Origin: an uncultured Prevotella sp.
Lineage (GTDB): Bacteria; Bacteroidota; Bacteroidia; Bacteroidales; Bacteroidaceae
NCBI GenBank assembly: GCA_900548745.1
Contig: URLQ01000061.1
Coordinates: 1 to 15,424, forward strand
Direction: 5' to 3'
Length of the DNA stretch: 15,424 nucleotides
Shown: in pieces, positions 1-6,904 of the stretch
Layout: each line of letters starts with the position of its first letter
How positions within the stretch are numbered: the stretch's first letter is position 1
Position numbers and translations under genes: made by a program
Notes under the pieces: model-generated
Database searches by the model: none
What the model saw: only the letters and a program-made list of their open reading frames with translations
What the model was told of the DNA's origin: nothing

Positions 1-639
1 GCCGCCGCCAAACCACATCATGTTGTAAATCATCTGCACAATGATGCTCATCACCGTGGAGACTATTCCTACAAACACGATGCTTGTAATCAAGAGCTTG
101 GTGTCGTGGTTGCGGATATGGGTCAGCTCATGGCCCAGCACACCGGCAAGCTCATCATCATCAAGCAGTCTGAGAAGTCCGGTGGTCACCGTCACGGTGT
201 ACGACTTTCTGTCTATTCCGCTGGCAAAGGCGTTGAGCTGCGGGTCATCAACGATGTTTATCATCGGCATATCCATGCCTGCCGCCATGGTCAGGTTCTC
301 CACGATATTATATACTCTCGGATTCTCCTTCCTGCTAAGCGGACGGGCTCCTGTGGCAGCACGCACCATAGAGGCATTAAAGAAATAGGCTATCAGAAAC
401 CATATTCCTACTACGCCAATGACCCACGGCACGGCATTTACGAAATAAACATTCACCGTTTCTGCATTGAACTGATGCACCAGCTCTCCATATTGGTCAT
501 AATACCCGTTTCCAAAATAATTCAGCAGGGCAAAGAATGCCCATACCACGCCGAGAATTATCAACGGAAACATCAGCAGCAACAACAGGGTCATCCTGTT
601 GTTGCGACTGATCTGGGTTTGCATTCCTACATATCTCAT
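1..639 (-). CDS. M48-family membrane zinc metalloprotease (HtpX-like), partial
   Basis: The start is the ATG at 639-637; the frame is open to the left window edge, giving the first 213 residues only. It begins MRYVGMQTQISRNN and has hydrophobic segments at about residues 17-42 and 70-90 and another near 180-200. The zinc motif HELTH lies at residues 170-174 (H170, E171 and H174 expected to bind zinc and catalyse). The third ligand, a downstream glutamate, lies outside the window. M48 proteases of this type sit in the inner membrane with a cytoplasmic active site and degrade damaged membrane proteins. It starts 16 nt after the lemA stop, so the two are probably co-transcribed. It aligns without gaps with the plus-strand protease at 2659-3660, including the shared stretch from NPRVYNIVENL to GIDRKSYTVTV. 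Family assignment is secure; the exact substrate is unknown. Confidence 0.93.
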   Translation of the reverse strand, partial: MRYVGMQTQISRNNRMTLLLLLMFPLIILGVVWAFFALLNYFGNGYYDQYGELVHQFNAETVNVYFVNAVPWVIGVVGIWFLIAYFFNASMVRAATGARPLSRKENPRVYNIVENLTMAAGMDMPMINIVDDPQLNAFASGIDRKSYTVTVTTGLLRLLDDDELAGVLGHELTHIRNHDTKLLITSIVFVGIVSTVMSIIVQMIYNMMWFGGG

Positions 640-655
640 ATATTAAAATGTAGTA

Positions 656-1222
656 TTAGAACTTAATCTCCGGTGCCTTCTCCATTGCTGCTCGACTCTC
701 CTGTGGAACCTCAAACATAGGCTGGCGTGAGAATCCGAACATCTTGGCGAAGATATTGCTCGGGAAGGTCTCCACGGCATTGTTGAGTTCACGGGTAGCA
801 GAGTTGAAGAAGCGGCGAACGGCTGCAAGCTTGTTCTCGATGTCGGCAATCTCACCCTGCAGCTGCATGAAGTTCTGGTTTGCCTTCAGGTCCGGATAAG
901 CCTCAAGAGACACCTTCAGTCCTGCAAGCGCACTGGTCATCATGTTGTCTGCCTGTATCTTATCATTTATGGTCTGGGCACCCATAGCAGCAGTACGGGC
1001 TTCCGTTACTCTCTGCAGCACTTCACGCTCATGTGTGGCATAACCCTTTACCGTAGCCACGAGCTGCGGAATGAGGTCGCAACGCTGTTTGAGCTGTACA
1101 TCGATGTTTGCAAAAGCATTCTCGCGGTTGTTGCGCAGCTTCACAAGGTTGTTATAAATACAAACTGCCCATATCACGAGCACTGCCACCACTACTAAAA
1201 TCACAATTACTGTTGTTGACAT
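656..1222 (-). CDS. lemA: LemA family protein, copy 1
   Basis: A 188-aa protein of normal LemA length. One N-terminal membrane helix spans about residues 3-24, followed by the family signature with YNNLVKLRNN, NAFANIDVQLKQR and DLIPQLVATVKGY, and a mostly helical C-terminal part expected outside the cytoplasmic membrane. The open frame extends upstream to 1408, but the ATG at 1222 is preferred: it matches the start of the second copy and puts the membrane helix at the N-terminus, whereas the extension has no LemA-like sequence. LemA's molecular role is poorly defined; in several bacteria it is encoded next to M48 proteases and may assist envelope protein quality control, consistent with the protease 16 nt downstream. 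About 90% identical by eye to the copy at 2038-2601, so these are recent or concertedly evolving duplicates. Confidence 0.95.
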   Translation of the reverse strand: MSTTVIVILVVVAVLVIWAVCIYNNLVKLRNNRENAFANIDVQLKQRCDLIPQLVATVKGYATHEREVLQRVTEARTAAMGAQTINDKIQADNMMTSALAGLKVSLEAYPDLKANQNFMQLQGEIADIENKLAAVRRFFNSATRELNNAVETFPSNIFAKMFGFSRQPMFEVPQESRAAMEKAPEIKF

Positions 1223-1325
1223 AATTCTTCTTTTTTTTATGCCGCCGCATCTGCACGTGGCTTTCAACGGCGACTGATTAATAATGTTATCTATATCTAA
1301 TACGTTGTACGTACTAAATACACTA

Positions 1326-1333
1326 CAAATATA
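1326..1333 (-). promoter_or_regulatory. Candidate -7 promoter box for lemA copy 1
   Basis: Read on the minus strand this is TATATTTG, matching the Bacteroidetes primary-sigma -7 consensus TAnnTTTG. It lies about 104 nt upstream of the lemA ATG. I see no convincing TTTG -33 element at the usual 19-21-bp spacing, so the call rests on the -7 box and position alone. Confidence 0.4.
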
Positions 1334-1518
1334 CAACCAAAAATTTATTCCGCCACTGCTTTTTAAGTAAAATTCAGAAATTAAGACAAGATGTCTCAGT
1401 ACTTTCATTCTGAGTCAACGGCTTTCTAAAGTTCATAAAAGCATCTATTTTTTAAGAAATTTATACACACAAGAAAACACATAACGCAGAAGAGCAGTAA
1501 GAAGCCTTGATTTGACCG

Positions 1519-1604
1519 TTTTTAGAAAGTTACGGACTTTCTCATAGAAAGTTACCGACTTTCTATGAGAAATTGACGTACTTTCTTATTGAAAGTCTAT
1601 CGAC
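1519..1604. repeat. About 22-bp imperfect tandem repeats with a 15-bp inverted repeat
   Basis: Four successive units of 19, 22, 22 and 23 bp start at 1519, 1538, 1560 and 1582. Each reads roughly TTTCTnATnGAAAGT followed by a short nACnGAC-like tail. Units 2 and 3 also form a perfect inverted repeat: 1538-1552 pairs with 1558-1572 (15 bp) around the 5-nt centre TACCG. The stem is AT-rich and not followed by a clean T tract, so it is not a typical terminator. Function unknown; it may be a copy of a dispersed intergenic repeat. Confidence 0.75.
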
Positions 1605-1904
1605 TTCTTTTTACCTCCTTTTTATGATTATAAGGAAATGTTATTTTTACCGTTATTTTATTAACATAGACCCTATTTTTGTTAAAGGAACTTAAACACA
1701 AAAAGCAATTATACTTTTCCTGTATTTTCTCGTTCTTTGGGAAAGCATCGCTTTATCATCAGACAATGGCGAATATAACCCTTTTACAACTGTAAGACGA
1801 GGGGAACAAGTTTTTTTATGGTTTTTGAAAGAAAATGCAAGATTTTGAGAAGATTTGCAAGTTTTTTGGAAGAAATTGCCATTTCCTTTTCTGCATTCAA
1901 TGCC

Positions 1905-1912
1905 TATCTTTG
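1905..1912 (+). promoter_or_regulatory. Candidate -7 promoter box for lemA copy 2
   Basis: TATCTTTG matches the Bacteroidetes -7 consensus exactly and sits about 125 nt upstream of the lemA start at 2038. The nearest TTG (1876-1878) is 26 bp upstream, longer than the usual 19-21 bp, so the -33 element is weak or absent. Confidence 0.5.
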
Positions 1913-2037
1913 CATTGTATTTGCAAAACACATATCACAAGAGCAGAAAAAAGACTGAAAAAACATATTATTAACATTGCCTACCCCATCATCGAAAACG
2001 AACGACAAGGAACGGCACTAAAAAACACCTTATTATT

Positions 2038-2601
2038 ATGACAACAACACTCGTAATCATTATCATCGTCGCAATACTGGCGATATGGCTCGTGGTAATC
2101 TACAACAGACTTGTAAAACTGCGCAACAACCGTGAAAACGCTTTCGCAAACATCGATGTACAGCTCAAACAGCGTTGCGACCTTATTCCGCAACTCGTGG
2201 CTACCGTGAAGGGGTATGCCACTCACGAGAAAGAGACTCTTCAGCGCGTTACCGATGCACGTGCGGCATCGATGGGAGCACAGACAATAAATGACAAGAT
2301 TCATGCGGACAGCATGATGACAAGTGCGCTTGCAGGACTGAAAATACAACTTGAGGCGTATCCGGACCTGAAGGCTAACCAGAACTTCATACAGCTGCAA
2401 GAGGAAATTGCCGACATAGAGAACAAACTCGCTGCCGTGCGCCGCTTCTTCAACTCGGCTACGCGTGAACTCAACAATGCCGTGGAGACCTTCCCGAGCA
2501 ATATCTTCGCAAAGATGTTCGGATTCTCACGACAGCCTATGTTCGAGATTCCACAGGAAAACCGCGCTGCAGCGGAAAAGGCTCCGGAAATACAATTCTA
2601 A
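2038..2601 (+). CDS. lemA: LemA family protein, copy 2
   Basis: A 187-aa LemA protein with one N-terminal membrane helix (about residues 3-22) and the same signature blocks as copy 1: YNRLVKLRNN, IDVQLKQRCDLIPQLV and FFNSATRELNNAVETFPSNI. Differences from copy 1 are concentrated in the membrane helix; in the remaining ~156 residues I count about 15 substitutions. It is transcribed away from copy 1 and is followed after 57 nt by its own M48 protease gene, repeating the gene order of the left unit. Role as for other LemA proteins: membrane-anchored, function unclear, probably linked to the protease. Confidence 0.95.
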   Translation: MTTTLVIIIIVAILAIWLVVIYNRLVKLRNNRENAFANIDVQLKQRCDLIPQLVATVKGYATHEKETLQRVTDARAASMGAQTINDKIHADSMMTSALAGLKIQLEAYPDLKANQNFIQLQEEIADIENKLAAVRRFFNSATRELNNAVETFPSNIFAKMFGFSRQPMFEIPQENRAAAEKAPEIQF

Positions 2602-2611
2602 CTGAACATTA

Positions 2612-2638
2612 CCCATGCCGCACAACCAGCAGCATGGG
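2612..2638 (+). promoter_or_regulatory. Intercistronic hairpin between lemA copy 2 and its protease gene
   Basis: CCCATGC at 2612-2618 pairs perfectly with GCATGGG at 2632-2638 around a 13-nt loop, between the lemA stop and the protease start. No T tract follows, so it looks more like a processing or expression-balancing structure than a terminator. The equivalent 16-nt gap in the left unit has no room for it. Confidence 0.5.
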
Positions 2639-2658
2639 GGAGAATATAATCTTTGCTT

Positions 2659-3660
2659 ATGAAATACGTAGGAATGTATACACAAGTCAGCCGCAACAAC
2701 AGACTGACATTCTTCTTGCTGCTGATGTTCCCTATACTCTTGCTCAGCATGGTATGGCTATATCTCGTGTTGCTAAGCTATTGCGGCATAGAAGACAACA
2801 GCAAATATATAGATGTGGGAAGCGACGTGAACTGGGCATCGGTGAACAAAGACTTTCTATGTTCACTGCCTTGGGTGGTAGGCATCGTTGGCGTATGGTT
2901 CATAATAGCTTACTTCTTCAATGCATGGATGGTGAAGAAGGCTACTGGAGCAAAACCGCTGGAGCGACGCGAAAACCCCAGAGTGTATAACATCGTGGAG
3001 AACCTGACAATGACGGCTGGAATGGACATGCCGAAGATAAACATCGTGGATGACCCGCAGCTGAATGCCTTTGCAAGCGGAATAGACAGGAAGTCGTACA
3101 CCGTGACCGTGACGAAAGGACTGCTGAATGTGCTGAACGACGAAGAGCTGGAAGGGGTGATAGCACATGAGCTGACGCACATACGAAACCGCGACACACG
3201 GCTGCTCATAACAAGCATCATCTTCGTAGGTATCATAACAACGGTCATGAACGTATGCATAAGGTCGCTATATTGGATAACAAGCGACGATTCGAGTAGC
3301 AGCAGTGATGATGACGATAACAAAGGAGGTGTGTTACTGGCATTCCTCATTGCCATAATACTATGCCTCATAGCCTATGTCTTTGCCATAATGACACGCT
3401 TCGCCATAAGCCGCAAACGCGAATATATGGCGGATGCCGGCGGTGCGGAACTCTGCGGCAACCCAAGAGCACTCGCCTCAGCACTGCGCAAAATTAGTGA
3501 TAAGCCTGGACTGGATAAGGTGAAACGCGACGACGTGGCGCAGCTGTTCATAATACATCCACAGGGACTGAAGGGCAAGAGGGGATGGAGCTTCTTCGCA
3601 TCACTATTCTCTACACACCCCGACACGGAGGAGAGAATAAAGATACTGGAGCAGTTCTGA
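2659..3660 (+). CDS. M48-family membrane zinc metalloprotease (HtpX-like)
   Basis: Complete protein of 333 aa from the ATG at 2659. An in-frame TTG six bases earlier is a poorer start, because the paralog also begins M(K/R)YVGM. Hydrophobic segments lie at about residues 17-42, 70-90, 182-200 and 224-248. The zinc motif HELTH is at 170-174 and the third ligand is probably E255 in REYMADA, so the active site is intact. A loop very rich in serine and aspartate (about 209-220) separates the last two hydrophobic segments. The C-terminal HPDTEERIKIL block is typical of the family, which degrades damaged membrane proteins at the inner membrane. It follows lemA copy 2 by 57 nt and probably shares its transcript. 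Paralog of the partial protease at 1-639. Confidence 0.95.
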   Translation: MKYVGMYTQVSRNNRLTFFLLLMFPILLLSMVWLYLVLLSYCGIEDNSKYIDVGSDVNWASVNKDFLCSLPWVVGIVGVWFIIAYFFNAWMVKKATGAKPLERRENPRVYNIVENLTMTAGMDMPKINIVDDPQLNAFASGIDRKSYTVTVTKGLLNVLNDEELEGVIAHELTHIRNRDTRLLITSIIFVGIITTVMNVCIRSLYWITSDDSSSSSDDDDNKGGVLLAFLIAIILCLIAYVFAIMTRFAISRKREYMADAGGAELCGNPRALASALRKISDKPGLDKVKRDDVAQLFIIHPQGLKGKRGWSFFASLFSTHPDTEERIKILEQF

Positions 3661-3711
3661 TGAACGACAAGGAAGAAACAACAAGGAAAAAGGGAAAGGG
3701 AAAATACCGAA

Positions 3712-3756
3712 AAGTCGCCAAGCCGAGACCCGTAAAGGGTCGGAACCTGGCGACTT
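3712..3756. terminator. Long hairpin between convergent genes
   Basis: AAGTCGCCA (3712-3720) pairs with TGGCGACTT (3748-3756). An inner stem GACCC/GGGTC (3727-3731 with 3737-3741) carries a 5-nt loop, with two more C-G pairs outside it. On the plus strand it is followed by an AT-rich run. It lies 52 nt after the protease stop and between convergent genes, so it is probably the terminator of the lemA-protease unit and may work in both directions. Confidence 0.65.
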
Positions 3757-3796
3757 ACTTATTTATAATTTTCCAAAAACTCGTGAGGTTTGGTCC

Positions 3797-3821
3797 GGCA
3801 GGAAAGGACAAGCCTTCTGCC
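3797..3821 (-). terminator. Candidate terminator hairpin of the lytic transglycosylase gene
   Basis: GGCAG (3797-3801) pairs with CTGCC (3817-3821), continued by AAGG/CCTT with a 2-nt bulge and a 5-nt loop. It is 18 nt past the minus-strand stop at 3839. No T tract follows on the minus strand, so termination may rely on this hairpin together with the longer one at 3712-3756. Confidence 0.4.
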
Positions 3822-3838
3822 ATCGGAGAGCATTACTC

Positions 3839-4276
3839 TCATCTGAGATACGACATAACCTTGTTATAATACTTCTGCGTTCCGCGGACTGTATATTTCA
3901 TACCCCCATTCCATGAACGGATTGCCTTCTCAATATTATTTTCAAGATTATAATACGACTGGAGAAGAAGGAACATCTCCTTTGACTTTGCAATATTGAA
4001 ACGGTCTTTCAATGAATAACGCTTCTTGCTCTTGCGAGCCTTCAGTATTATATTGCACTGCGCTACACAAATCGGTGTAATCTGCATTGCTCCGCATGAA
4101 TTTCCGCTTACGGCATTAGGATTGCCTCCGCTCTCCACCTGAATGATGGCGTTCATCACTGGCTCCCAGTCAAAAGTTCCATTTGTTGTTGGTTCGTCGC
4201 CAGCCGCATACACTGCGAAAGGCAGACACATTAATAATACGACTAATACAAATTTACTCTTTTCTAAAAACTTCAT
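3839..4276 (-). CDS. Small secreted lytic transglycosylase (SLT domain)
   Basis: A 145-aa protein with a signal peptide (about residues 1-24, cleavage near VYA-A) and a minimal SLT-type domain. The expected catalytic glutamate is E48 in IIQVESGGNPNAVS, followed by GAMQI (62-66), the SWNGG block (about 111-115) and a C-terminal YYNKV, in the order of the lysozyme-like fold. Such enzymes cut the glycan strands of peptidoglycan between MurNAc and GlcNAc, leaving a 1,6-anhydro end. It has no lipobox and no cell-wall binding domain, so it is probably a soluble periplasmic enzyme. Cysteines at 61, 70 and 74 flank the substrate motif, and a disulfide is possible. It stands alone between two terminator-like hairpins. 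Whether it serves cell-wall turnover or a mobile element cannot be told; I see no conjugation or phage genes nearby. Confidence 0.88.
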   Translation of the reverse strand: MKFLEKSKFVLVVLLMCLPFAVYAAGDEPTTNGTFDWEPVMNAIIQVESGGNPNAVSGNSCGAMQITPICVAQCNIILKARKSKKRYSLKDRFNIAKSKEMFLLLQSYYNLENNIEKAIRSWNGGMKYTVRGTQKYYNKVMSYLR

Positions 4277-4484
4277 AATTGTTTGTTTTTGGCATCTGGG
4301 CAGTAATAGTCGGGCAATACAAAAACTCAGACTAATACATTGAACATTATCTGAACATTAATCCCACGGAAATCAACTTGAATAAGAGAAAAAACTGTTG
4401 AAAACCTGGATACCAGTTAAATACTATGGCAAAACGAGCTTGAACAAAACGTAAGCGGTTATGCCGTTTTTCTTAATTCGGGTG

Positions 4485-4515
4485 CAAAGATAGTAATAAT
4501 AATTGACATGGGCAA
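4485..4515 (-). promoter_or_regulatory. Promoter for the lytic transglycosylase gene
   Basis: On the minus strand TATCTTTG (4492-4485) is an exact Bacteroidetes -7 box, with TTG (4515-4513) upstream at a 20-bp spacing, as expected for the -33 element. Transcription would start near 4478, leaving a leader of about 200 nt before the ATG at 4276. That leader holds a repeated TGAACATTA (4341-4349 and 4352-4360) and a small hairpin at 4403-4418, neither with a known function. Confidence 0.65.
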
Positions 4516-4539
4516 GCTTTCAAACGAAAACCTGCCCAT
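4508..4539 (-). terminator. Terminator hairpin at the end of the secreted-protein operon
   Basis: ATGGGCA (4508-4514) pairs with TGCCCAT (4533-4539), and the 18-nt loop can form a further short stem (GAAAG with a TTTTC-like run). It lies 33 nt past the stop at 4572 on the minus strand and is followed by AT-rich sequence. It overlaps the -33 part of the promoter at 4485-4515, so one sequence appears to end one transcript and start the next. Confidence 0.55.
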
Positions 4540-4571
4540 TTTGTAAACAATTTAATAATGAAAAACAGTTT

Positions 4572-5705
4572 TTAATATACTGTCTTCTTACCTTTATGTA
4601 TATAAATCTGTCCGCGCACAAGGCTTCCTACCTTCTGTCCAAACAGATTATAATAGGAATTATCCTCGCCGCCATTGTTCTTCACGACTGGTATTGTTAT
4701 ACCTGTAGGGTCATCCGGATTGGGACGCGGAGTTATAATATAAGGATTGTCGTCGTAGCCATCCACAAGGTGCAAATCCTCAAACTTGTCTATCTCGGTG
4801 GATGTTTCGCCGATAAGTCCACAATACTGGAACACTCCTGTTGCTACACGGATGAAATCAATATGGTCGAGCGCTACATGCTTGCCGTTCTTGTCTACCG
4901 CCCAGTCTATATCGAACGAAGAATACAGCAGATCATTGGCAGGACAGGCATCGACATAACCGTAGGCATCTTCCGAATAGCGGTACTGCACCCAGTAGTC
5001 TTTGCCGTCGACATCATACTTTACGGCATTGCGCGGAAGCAATCCTCCACTGAACGTCAGCTTGTCTGCCGTCTCCCACATAGGCCAATAGGTCTGGCGG
5101 TGGGCAGAGAGTTTGGGATGATAGCCGGTGGAGTCGCGGGGAGTGCCGTCCTTGTCGGTCCATGAACATTCGTACTTTATGTATTCGTCGTATATGGAGC
5201 CTGCCATGCTATGGTCGCCTTTCTCGGCTGTAGGCTTATGATAGGTTATCGAAAAGTCGTGGCACTGGGTGGTATAATACTCCGAACCGGCAAGTTCGTA
5301 CCACTGGGCTGTATTCACATCATCGCCCACTCCGACATACACGATGCCGGGTTCTATGGAGCCGCCGATGGTATTCTTGCCATAGACAGGGTCAGAAGCG
5401 GAGTACATGCCGTTGCCCTTAATCAGAATGTCGGAACCACGCTTGTTCTCTACCGGATGGTCGAACCTGACTGTTATATACCCTCCGTAGGTACCAAGGT
5501 GTACAAGGTAGCCATTCTGTGACAGTACTTCCTCACAAGCTTTCAGCACTTGTGCCCGGGTCATGCCTTCCTCCACTTCGGGAAGAACGTTCACAAACTG
5601 TCCGGGCGCAGGACAATACTCCAAGACTTCTACCTTTTGCGTCTGTGCGACGACATTGCCTGCCAGTAAGGTTGCGGCAAATAGGGGAAGCAATAATTTT
5701 CTCAT
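4572..5705 (-). CDS. Secreted cell-surface protein of B12-locus family, copy 2
   Basis: A 377-aa protein with a signal peptide cleaved near VVA-QTQ; no lipobox. It belongs to a Bacteroidetes family that I recall as 'cell surface protein' genes beside BtuB-type receptors. Diagnostic blocks: PGQFVNVLP (34-42), LGTYGGYITVRFDHPV (70-85), SIEPGIVYVGV (115-125), QWYELAGSEYY (134-144), FDIDWAVD (264-271), LDHIDFIRV (279-287) and GETSTEI (299-305). The body ends near 330; residues about 351-377 form a tail (YYNLFGQKV, GQIYIHKGKK) resembling the short T9SS-type sorting tail of Prevotella proteins. No catalytic residues are evident. It is the tandem paralog of the gene at 5789-6886, 83 nt upstream, and last of the series led by the second riboswitch. 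A corrinoid- or sugar-binding role is possible but unproven. Confidence 0.85.
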   Translation of the reverse strand: MRKLLLPLFAATLLAGNVVAQTQKVEVLEYCPAPGQFVNVLPEVEEGMTRAQVLKACEEVLSQNGYLVHLGTYGGYITVRFDHPVENKRGSDILIKGNGMYSASDPVYGKNTIGGSIEPGIVYVGVGDDVNTAQWYELAGSEYYTTQCHDFSITYHKPTAEKGDHSMAGSIYDEYIKYECSWTDKDGTPRDSTGYHPKLSAHRQTYWPMWETADKLTFSGGLLPRNAVKYDVDGKDYWVQYRYSEDAYGYVDACPANDLLYSSFDIDWAVDKNGKHVALDHIDFIRVATGVFQYCGLIGETSTEIDKFEDLHLVDGYDDNPYIITPRPNPDDPTGITIPVVKNNGGEDNSYYNLFGQKVGSLVRGQIYIHKGKKTVY

Positions 5706-5746
5706 TGTGTATATTTTTCTCGATTATATTAAACTGTTATGCTCGG

Positions 5747-5754
5747 CAAATTTA
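5747..5754 (-). promoter_or_regulatory. Possible internal -7 promoter box
   Basis: On the minus strand TAAATTTG fits TAnnTTTG and lies about 42 nt upstream of the ATG at 5705, in the only sizeable gap (83 nt) between the two tandem paralogs. A TTTG 23 bp further upstream (5781-5778) is a possible -33 element at slightly long spacing. It could give the last gene some expression independent of the riboswitch. Confidence 0.3.
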
Positions 5755-5788
5755 AGAAATCTATTTATAAACAGAAAACAAAACGTGT

Positions 5789-6886
5789 TTAAAACACCAC
5801 TTTCTTTCCGTTATGTATGTATATTTTGCCACGTTGCAGTTTTTCTACACATTGTCCGGTCAGCGTAAACCACTTGTCTTGCACATTCGCTGACGTATGC
5901 TGCGGCAGTGATACTGACAACGGGTCATTAGGATTAGGCCGTGGAGTTATAATATACGGATTGGCATCATAACCCGGTATAAGATGCAGATTGGCAAAAC
6001 CGACCACCTCGGTTGAAGTCTCGCCGAGCCATCCGCAAGTCTGGAATATTCCTGTGGAAACACGAACGAAATCGATATGGTCGAGATGGACAGGAAAGCC
6101 TTGTTTATCTACTGCCCAATCTATATCGAATGACGAGCCTATACTGTCTTTTGCAAGACAGGCATCCACATATCCGTAGCTGTCTGCCGAATAGCGGTAT
6201 TGCACCCAATATGTGCCATTACCGCTTTGGTCTATAGCGTTATTGGGCAATCTGCCTCCCGTGAAGGTCAACTCTTCTTTATTCTCATACATCGGCCAAT
6301 AGCTCTGGTCGTGTAAAGCGTTTTTAGGATGGTAACCTGCAGAATCGCGCGGTGTGCCGTCCTTGTCGGTCCATGTGCATTGCCAACGGATATAGTTGTT
6401 TGACTGGTTTTCGTCGGTTGGCTTATAATATGTTATGCTGAAGTCGTGTATCTCGGAACTGAAATACTCAGACCCTGCAAGTTCATACCACTGTGCGGAC
6501 TCATGACTGTCGCCCACTCCGACATATACTATACCCGGTTCTATCGAGCCGCCAATGGTCTCACTGCCATATACCGGGTCGGAAGCGGCATAGAAGCCGT
6601 TGCCAAGGACCAGAAAATCTGAACCACGGAGATTTTTTACCGGTTCATCAAACTTTATGGTTATGTAGCCTCCATAGGTGCCAAGCGACACAAGAGAGTT
6701 TTGGGCTAACGACATCTGTGCATTCATACATACTTCCTTCTGTGTAGTTTCTTCATCGGCATCTGGCAGTACGTTGATAAACTGTCCAGGTGCCTGATGC
6801 AGTTCTACTACTCTATAGCCAAGCTCTTGTGCCTGAGAAGTCATACACAGGAGCAATGCCGCAAAAAGTAAGAGCATCTTATTCAT
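5789..6886 (-). CDS. Secreted cell-surface protein of B12-locus family, copy 1
   Basis: A 365-aa protein with a signal peptide cleaved near SQA-QEL; no lipobox. It shares the whole domain plan of the next gene: PGQFINVLP (33-41), LGTYGGYITIKFD (68-80), SIEPGIVYVGVGD (114-126), QWYELAGSEYF (132-142), YWPMYENKEELTFTGG (196-211), FDIDWAVD (253-260), LDHIDFVRVSTG (268-279) and GETSTEV (288-294). It ends in a T9SS-like tail (about 339-365: WFTLTGQCV, GKIYIHNGKKVV). The two copies are clearly homologous over their full length but differ at many positions, so the duplication is not recent. It starts 18 nt after the 572-aa gene's stop and is probably in the same transcript. Function unknown; extracellular ligand binding in corrinoid capture is an inference from its neighbours. 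Confidence 0.85.
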   Translation of the reverse strand: MNKMLLLFAALLLCMTSQAQELGYRVVELHQAPGQFINVLPDADEETTQKEVCMNAQMSLAQNSLVSLGTYGGYITIKFDEPVKNLRGSDFLVLGNGFYAASDPVYGSETIGGSIEPGIVYVGVGDSHESAQWYELAGSEYFSSEIHDFSITYYKPTDENQSNNYIRWQCTWTDKDGTPRDSAGYHPKNALHDQSYWPMYENKEELTFTGGRLPNNAIDQSGNGTYWVQYRYSADSYGYVDACLAKDSIGSSFDIDWAVDKQGFPVHLDHIDFVRVSTGIFQTCGWLGETSTEVVGFANLHLIPGYDANPYIITPRPNPNDPLSVSLPQHTSANVQDKWFTLTGQCVEKLQRGKIYIHNGKKVVF

Positions 6887-6904
6887 AAGAAGTTTCGTTT
6901 TAAT

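Larger units (their letters stand above)
1223..2037. other. Gene-free divergent region between the two lemA units
   Basis: The 815 bases between the divergent lemA starts contain no protein I can support: the open frames here are short, low-complexity and lack family features. The stretch is AT-rich. It holds a candidate promoter for each lemA unit (about 1326-1333 leftward and 1905-1912 rightward) and the short repeat array at 1519-1604. Both lemA transcripts would have 5' leaders of roughly 100-120 nt. Confidence 0.75.

Noticed and set aside
1223..1408. In-frame N-terminal extension of lemA copy 1 back to 1408
   Set aside because: The extension has no counterpart in copy 2 and would put the membrane helix in the middle of the protein; the ATG at 1222 fits the family.
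1692..1931. Open frame of 79 codons on the minus strand in the lemA divergent region
   Set aside because: AT-rich, no domain, signal peptide or context; overlaps the likely promoter of lemA copy 2.
1..3660. Composite transposon or other mobile element bounded by the inverted gene pairs
   Set aside because: No transposase, terminal inverted repeats or target duplications are visible; the inverted copies are ordinary housekeeping-type genes.
4503..5165. 220-codon plus-strand open frame antisense to the last secreted-protein gene
   Set aside because: It mostly overlaps a clearly conserved coding gene on the other strand and shows no family features of its own.
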